Assembly (NCBI GenBank): GCA_934635045.1 | Contig: CAKTZA010000050.1 | Span: forward strand, 1-28,407 | Reading direction: 5' to 3' | Length of the DNA stretch: 28,407 nucleotides | Source: an uncultured Kiritimatiellota bacterium | Lineage (GTDB): Bacteria; Verrucomicrobiota; Kiritimatiellia; RFP12; UBA1067 | Part shown: positions 25,495 through 28,407 of the stretch, in pieces | Layout of the letters: every line of letters begins with the position of its first letter | How positions within the stretch are numbered: position 1 is the first letter of the stretch | Translations under genes and position numbers: made by a program | The notes under the pieces: model-generated | Databases searched by the model: none | Seen by the model: the letters and a program-made list of their open reading frames with translations, nothing else | What the model was told of the DNA's origin: nothing

Positions 25495-28353
25495 CTACCG
25501 CAAAATGAAGACCAGGCCGCCCTCGCGCTTCAGGCCCTCGATGACCGCTTCGCCCGCCCCCGCGTAGGAAAGCGCAAACGCGCAGGGGCCGTCGGACGGC
25601 GACAGGACGATTTCCGCATCCGCCGTGCAGATGGACGACACGCCGTCAACCGTCACCGTCAGCGTGCCGCCGCCCGTCACCCGCACCCGAAGCAGGTAGC
25701 GAAGGCCTGCCGTTCCTTGCACGAGGGCCATCAGCCGCGCCCCGTCCGTCAGGACGACCTTCCCGTCCGCATTCGTGGTCACGGACGGCGACGCTTCCGT
25801 GACCATCACGCGCGACCGGCGAATGGCCCGCGCATAGACGGCACGCCAGTCGCCCTCCAGCGCGCCGATATCCAGCGCACCGTTGGAGACGCGCGGCCCA
25901 CCGAAGAGATCCGTTTCGCCGACGTACGCCGTATTCAGCGCGGCGTCACCCGCGTCAACCGCCGCGCAGGCGCCGATGACGGGACGTCCGTCCGCATCCA
26001 GCGCCAGCGCGTCCGACGGGACCAGCACATTGCCGTCGCCACTTTCGATCGCGTTCTTGAAGCCCCCGGTCTGCGCACCGTTCATGTCGGCGGCAAACGC
26101 GCAGTGGCTGAAGAGGGCCGGCGCGATCGCGTCGTCCGGAATGTCGCCCCGGCTCATCTTCGAGCGGACCAGCGTATTTTTGAGCATGCAGGCGGCAGCC
26201 TTCGGCCCGCCCGTCCGTGCATCGAGGAGCGTGCCGTTCTCGCAGACATTCCAGTAGAACAGGCCGTCCGCCGCCGTGTTGACGTTCGCCGACCGGTTTT
26301 CACGGGAGAGGCAGCCGTAGTGCTTCGCATCGTCGGACGCGCCGCCGCCATAAAGCGCCGTGTTGCGCTCGAGGATGCAGTTCACCAGCGTCGTCTGCCA
26401 GGCCCCGCCGCCACGGAAGGCGTGACAGTCCACAATCCGACAGTTCTTCGCCTGACCGCCGCCCGCGACGCCGGCGCCGCAGTAGTCCAGATTGTTGTGT
26501 CCGCCGCCGCCGGCGTCCGTTGCGCCGCGCACATAGCAGTTCGTCAGCGTGAAGCCGCAGACGGCCGCACGAGGTCCCGCCAGGTAGACGCCGCGCACGG
26601 CCGACTTGCCCATGCCCGCGATGGCATCCGTATATCGGGCGTCGTTGGACTTGTCCTGGTCGGACGGCTGGCACGCCGCGCCCACAATGAACGTGTTCGT
26701 CCAGCCGTCGCGCGCCGCGAGGACGGCGCCATTCGGCACGACCGCGCGCGCCTTCACCTCGCGGGAGCCGTCAATGTTCATCTCCCCGCTGTCATAGACG
26801 CCGGGATTCGCGATCACCGCGCCAGCGGCGCCGCTCAGCGCCTCAAGCGCCTGGGCGAGCGTGCGATAGGGCTTCGCCGCCGAACCGTCCTGTTCGGCCG
26901 ACTCCGCCACCGTCGGGTCTGCGTAGCGGACGTTCGACGTCCGCTCGAACGCGACCGTCACCGTCTCCGTGACGGACGACGGCGGCATCACCTTGATCGC
27001 GCCGTCCGCCGGAAGCGGAAATGCGGCGGTCTCCTGCCCCCGGACGACGGAAGCCCACAGGGCGCACTGCCCCTCCGTCAGTTCGCAACGGACGCGGACG
27101 AACTCCGTCCGCGTCGTCGGATAGACGTAGGACGGCTGGTACTGCGGCTGCGCCGTGTCGCCGAACAGCACGGACGTGTCCCTCGCGACGACTGCGCCGG
27201 CGACCGGATCGACCGTCGTCTGCGAACAGCCGACGGCTATCGCCCCGGTCTGCGGAATGTCCGCGCCGTACAGGTCCTTGAACCGATCAACGGCAAAGAG
27301 CGTCGGGAAAGGAACTGTCTCCGCGTCCACAACAAAGGAGGCATCGCCCGCCGTCGCCGCGTCCGCGCCCGCCCGCAGACGCACGTCGCCGAAAGCCGGC
27401 GCGATGAGGTTGCGCGTCGCGGTCGTGTCGTCCACACGGTTCTGGTGCCGTCCACCGCCATAAGTGTCGAACTGCGTGCCGGACACGAGCGTGTTGCGGA
27501 AGTCGTTGAAACTGAGCGAGTAGAACCGACCGAGGTTGCAGGCGAAGGTGCAGTTGACGAACCGCCCGCCGGGCGAAAGCAAAATCGACCCCGAAACGGA
27601 TTCTGCCGTCACGGCATCGACCGTCCGGTTGCGTCCGAAAAGCGTGTTGAAATAGGCCGTCCCAGTCGAGAGCCGACGGTTGGACGCGCTGTTCGGGTTG
27701 CTCATGTCGGACGCCAGAAGCGCATTGTCCTGCACACGGCAGCGGATGAACGTGCCGCCCAAGGCCAGCGCCTCGACTGCGCCCACGCAGTTCGAGACGA
27801 CGCAATCGACCAGAAACGTCTTGTCCTTGACGGGCGTGTTTCCGTCGGACGAGACGTGCAGCGCGCCGCCGCGCCCACTGGGGTTCGTGTTTTCGCGCGT
27901 CGCCCCGTCCCGCAGCGTAAAGCCCTCAATGACATTCTCCCTGTCGGCGTTCGTGTTTTCAACGTCGATGCAGCGCACGGCCTGGTCGCCAAGGCCGGAA
28001 GCGGACGTCGGATCGTGCGCGCCGACGATGTGCGTCACCGCCGCGCCGCCCGTCGATTTGATGCGCAGCGACTTGTTGCTGATCAAAATGCGCGCGCTGC
28101 CCCACCAGTGCCCACCGGATGACGCAATTGCGCTCCCTGTGCGACCCAGTCCCTGATCGTCGCCATAGACACCCGGCGCCACGAGAATCGTGTCACCGTC
28201 CGACGCCTTGTCGATGGCTTCCTGTATGCGTCTGTATGCCGATTCAGGGGACGCTCCGTCATGCCCGGCATAGTCGGCCAGCCCATTGTCGACGTAAAGC
28301 GTCGCCGCCGAGCCGGTCATCGGCAGCAACAGCGCACAGGTCAGGCTGAGGAG
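25495..28353 (-). CDS. Giant secreted right-handed beta-helix protein, 5' partial
   Basis: The open frame runs to the poly-G end; its first visible residues (LLSLTCALLLPMTGSAA) are the end of a signal peptide, so only the first few codons are lost. The body (more than 940 residues) has two beta-helix modules, each opened by the same pattern: YVDNGLADYAGHDG...AYRRIQEAID...DTILVAPGVY, and later YADPTVAESAEQDG...YRTLAQALE...AVIANPGVYDSGE. Many GGA/CxxxNC rungs follow, then a beta-sandwich tail (VTGGGTLTVTVDG). No catalytic motif is seen, so it could be a surface adhesin, a glycan-binding protein or a lyase. It is 35 nt upstream of the GH110/SASA gene on the same strand, likely the same operon. 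Confidence 0.8.
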   Translation of the reverse strand, partial: LLSLTCALLLPMTGSAATLYVDNGLADYAGHDGASPESAYRRIQEAIDKASDGDTILVAPGVYGDDQGLGRTGSAIASSGGHWWGSARILISNKSLRIKSTGGAAVTHIVGAHDPTSASGLGDQAVRCIDVENTNADRENVIEGFTLRDGATRENTNPSGRGGALHVSSDGNTPVKDKTFLVDCVVSNCVGAVEALALGGTFIRCRVQDNALLASDMSNPNSASNRRLSTGTAYFNTLFGRNRTVDAVTAESVSGSILLSPGGRFVNCTFACNLGRFYSLSFNDFRNTLVSGTQFDTYGGGRHQNRVDDTTATRNLIAPAFGDVRLRAGADAATAGDASFVVDAETVPFPTLFAVDRFKDLYGADIPQTGAIAVGCSQTTVDPVAGAVVARDTSVLFGDTAQPQYQPSYVYPTTRTEFVRVRCELTEGQCALWASVVRGQETAAFPLPADGAIKVMPPSSVTETVTVAFERTSNVRYADPTVAESAEQDGSAAKPYRTLAQALEALSGAAGAVIANPGVYDSGEMNIDGSREVKARAVVPNGAVLAARDGWTNTFIVGAACQPSDQDKSNDARYTDAIAGMGKSAVRGVYLAGPRAAVCGFTLTNCYVRGATDAGGGGHNNLDYCGAGVAGGGQAKNCRIVDCHAFRGGGAWQTTLVNCILERNTALYGGGASDDAKHYGCLSRENRSANVNTAADGLFYWNVCENGTLLDARTGGPKAAACMLKNTLVRSKMSRGDIPDDAIAPALFSHCAFAADMNGAQTGGFKNAIESGDGNVLVPSDALALDADGRPVIGACAAVDAGDAALNTAYVGETDLFGGPRVSNGALDIGALEGDWRAVYARAIRRSRVMVTEASPSVTTNADGKVVLTDGARLMALVQGTAGLRYLLRVRVTGGGTLTVTVDGVSSICTADAEIVLSPSDGPCAFALSYAGAGEAVIEGLKREGGLVFILR

Positions 28354-28354
28354 T

Positions 28355-28407
<53 letters not shown>

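Noticed and set aside
25438..28122. Plus-strand open frame of about 894 codons
   Set aside because: Antisense to the beta-helix gene, whose repeats, signal peptide and modules are coherent. The plus frame is low-information Arg/Ala/Val sequence.

Overview
The window is a GC-rich bacterial contig with about nineteen real or broken genes. All but one (gltB) are on the minus strand. Both ends are homopolymer runs (21 C at the start, 53 G at the end) that look like assembly artefacts, and the gene at the right end is cut off inside its signal peptide. The content points to a strictly anaerobic polysaccharide degrader: a group B-type [FeFe]-hydrogenase, a B12-type radical SAM protein, large beta-helix surface proteins, and a GH110-like/SASA plus GH43 glycan locus. 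My best guess is an uncultured member of the PVC group (Kiritimatiellota/Verrucomicrobiota). That is an inference, since no rRNA or other phylogenetic marker lies in the window.

Layout. Positions 133-2640: a secreted, probably carbohydrate-active protein and rsmD. 2664-3566: a Fic protein with an N-terminal HTH, read from a well-formed promoter that overlaps a palindrome. 3861-8465: a minus-strand run of thioredoxin-like [2Fe-2S] ferredoxin, group B [FeFe]-hydrogenase, MgtC, Tgt, YajC and a LysM membrane protein, closed by a repeat-built hairpin that resembles a terminator. 8478-13057: icd, a radical SAM protein, a HAD-like protein and a secreted EEP-family nuclease/phosphatase. 13218-17789 (+): the large subunit of glutamate synthase. 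17790-20407: aroA and a shikimate kinase/dehydroquinate synthase fusion. 20460-21398: a graveyard with a GH78 rhamnosidase tail, a DUF3990/DUF3791-like chimera and an intact DUF3791-like gene. 21540-28353: a glycan operon of GH43, GH110-like/sialate-O-acetylesterase fusion and a giant beta-helix protein.

Three threads run through the window. First, several minus-strand genes carry a -10 box placed so that transcription should begin at or within about two bases of the start codon. Three of them share a nearly identical GGTAYAATACGCGCC-RTG block. This suggests leaderless mRNAs under one promoter type. Second, short repeats have entered coding sequence without breaking frame: GGGGACAGACCCC units in aroB, and two low-complexity inserts in gltB. 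The GGGGACAGACCCC unit also builds the terminator-like hairpin after the LysM gene. Third, the 20.5-21.4 kb region records deletions that joined unrelated genes.
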